Below are positions 10,841 through 11,291 of a DNA stretch of 11,291 nt, piece by piece. Position 1 is the stretch's first letter. Each line of letters begins with the position of its first letter. This DNA comes from an uncultured Oscillibacter sp. Lineage in GTDB: Bacteria > Bacillota > Clostridia > Oscillospirales > Oscillospiraceae. The stretch lies in NCBI RefSeq assembly GCF_910584465.1, contig NZ_CAJUBK010000067.1:1-11291 (forward strand). Reading direction: 5' to 3'. A program made the translations under genes and the position numbers. The notes below the pieces were generated by a model. The model made no database searches. It was not told where the DNA came from and saw only the letters and a program-made list of their open reading frames with translations.

Positions 10841-11291
10841 ATGCGTGTTCCGTCCGACATCGAGATCGCCCAGTCCTGCGCGATGCGTCCCATCACGGAG
10901 ATCGCCGCCGCCGCCGGCGTCGACCCCCAGTACCTGGAGCTCTACGGCAGCTGCAAGGCCAAGGTGGACCCCCGCCTCCTGCGGGAGAGCCGCCGCGGCG
11001 ACGGGAAGCTGATCCTCGTCACCGCCATCAACCCCACCCCCGCCGGAGAGGGCAAGACCACCACGACGGTGGGCCTGGCCGACGCCCTCCGCCGCCTGGG
11101 GAAGGATGCCCTGGTGGCCCTGCGGGAGCCCTCCCTGGGCCCCGTCTTCGGCGTGAAGGGCGGCGCGGCCGGCGGCGGCTACGCCCAGGTCGTGCCCATG
11201 GAGGACATCAACCTCCACTTCACCGGGGACTTCCATGCCATCGGCGCGGCCAACAACCTGCTGGCGGCGATGCTGGACAACCACATCCAGC
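10841..11291 (+). CDS. fhs: Formate-tetrahydrofolate ligase, N-terminal part (3' end beyond window)
   Basis: Enzyme that joins formate to tetrahydrofolate using ATP, giving 10-formyl-tetrahydrofolate for one-carbon metabolism, purine synthesis and, in acetogens, the methyl branch of the Wood-Ljungdahl pathway. Only the first 150 codons are visible of a family usually about 555 residues long. The N-terminus (SDIEIAQSCAMRPITEIA) is characteristic. The nucleotide-binding loop reads TAINPTPAGEGKTTTTVGLADAL. LREPSLGPVFGVKGGAAGGGYAQVVPMEDINLHFTGD is strongly conserved in the family. The ATG has AAGGAGG eight bases upstream. It is a separate transcription unit diverging from the small gene at 9931-10443. 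Whether the host is an acetogen cannot be told from this gene alone. Confidence 0.96.
   Translation, partial: MRVPSDIEIAQSCAMRPITEIAAAAGVDPQYLELYGSCKAKVDPRLLRESRRGDGKLILVTAINPTPAGEGKTTTTVGLADALRRLGKDALVALREPSLGPVFGVKGGAAGGGYAQVVPMEDINLHFTGDFHAIGAANNLLAAMLDNHIQ

Overview
The window is GC-rich chromosomal DNA with strong Shine-Dalgarno sites, two TTG starts and a Gram-positive style flagellar gene order (flgB-flgC-fliE-fliF-fliG). Together with the start of fhs (formate-tetrahydrofolate ligase), this suggests a motile, high-GC, anaerobic Firmicute of the Clostridia, perhaps Oscillospiraceae (Oscillibacter/Intestinimonas-like). The lineage is inferred from gene order and protein character, not from a database match.

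Layout. (1) 1-3972, minus strand: the head of a flagellar basal-body operon, transcribed right to left: flgB, flgC (rod), fliE (rod/MS-ring adaptor), fliF (MS ring) and fliG (rotor switch, cut by the window edge). The flgB/flgC, flgC/fliE and fliE/fliF gaps each hold a GC-rich hairpin, while fliF and fliG overlap by 8 bases. (2) 3973-4654: a divergent control region. Leftward it has a SigA-like promoter and, upstream of it, a SigD (sigma-28)-like promoter, followed by a leader of about 270 nt. Rightward it has two tandem SigA-like promoters and a GC-rich structured leader. (3) 4655-9678, plus strand: a three-gene phosphorelay operon. It encodes a response regulator with receiver, HD-GYP, PAS-like and GGDEF domains, a free-standing Hpt protein, and a membrane hybrid histidine kinase with two receivers. 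(4) 9679-9930: an intergenic region built almost wholly of five inverted repeats, with a near-identical palindrome at each end. (5) 9931-10443, minus strand: a small unrecognised gene with a long GC-rich leader. (6) 10841-11291, plus strand: the 5' part of fhs, whose promoter diverges from that of the small gene.

How it fits together. The kinase should autophosphorylate on H350, move phosphate to D640/D779, then through Hpt H60 to D58 of the regulator. The regulator carries motifs for both making (GGDEF with an RxxD inhibitory site) and breaking (HD-GYP) cyclic di-GMP. Its position divergent from the flagellar operon suggests an envelope signal tuned to the motile/sessile decision. That link is inference from position and domain content.
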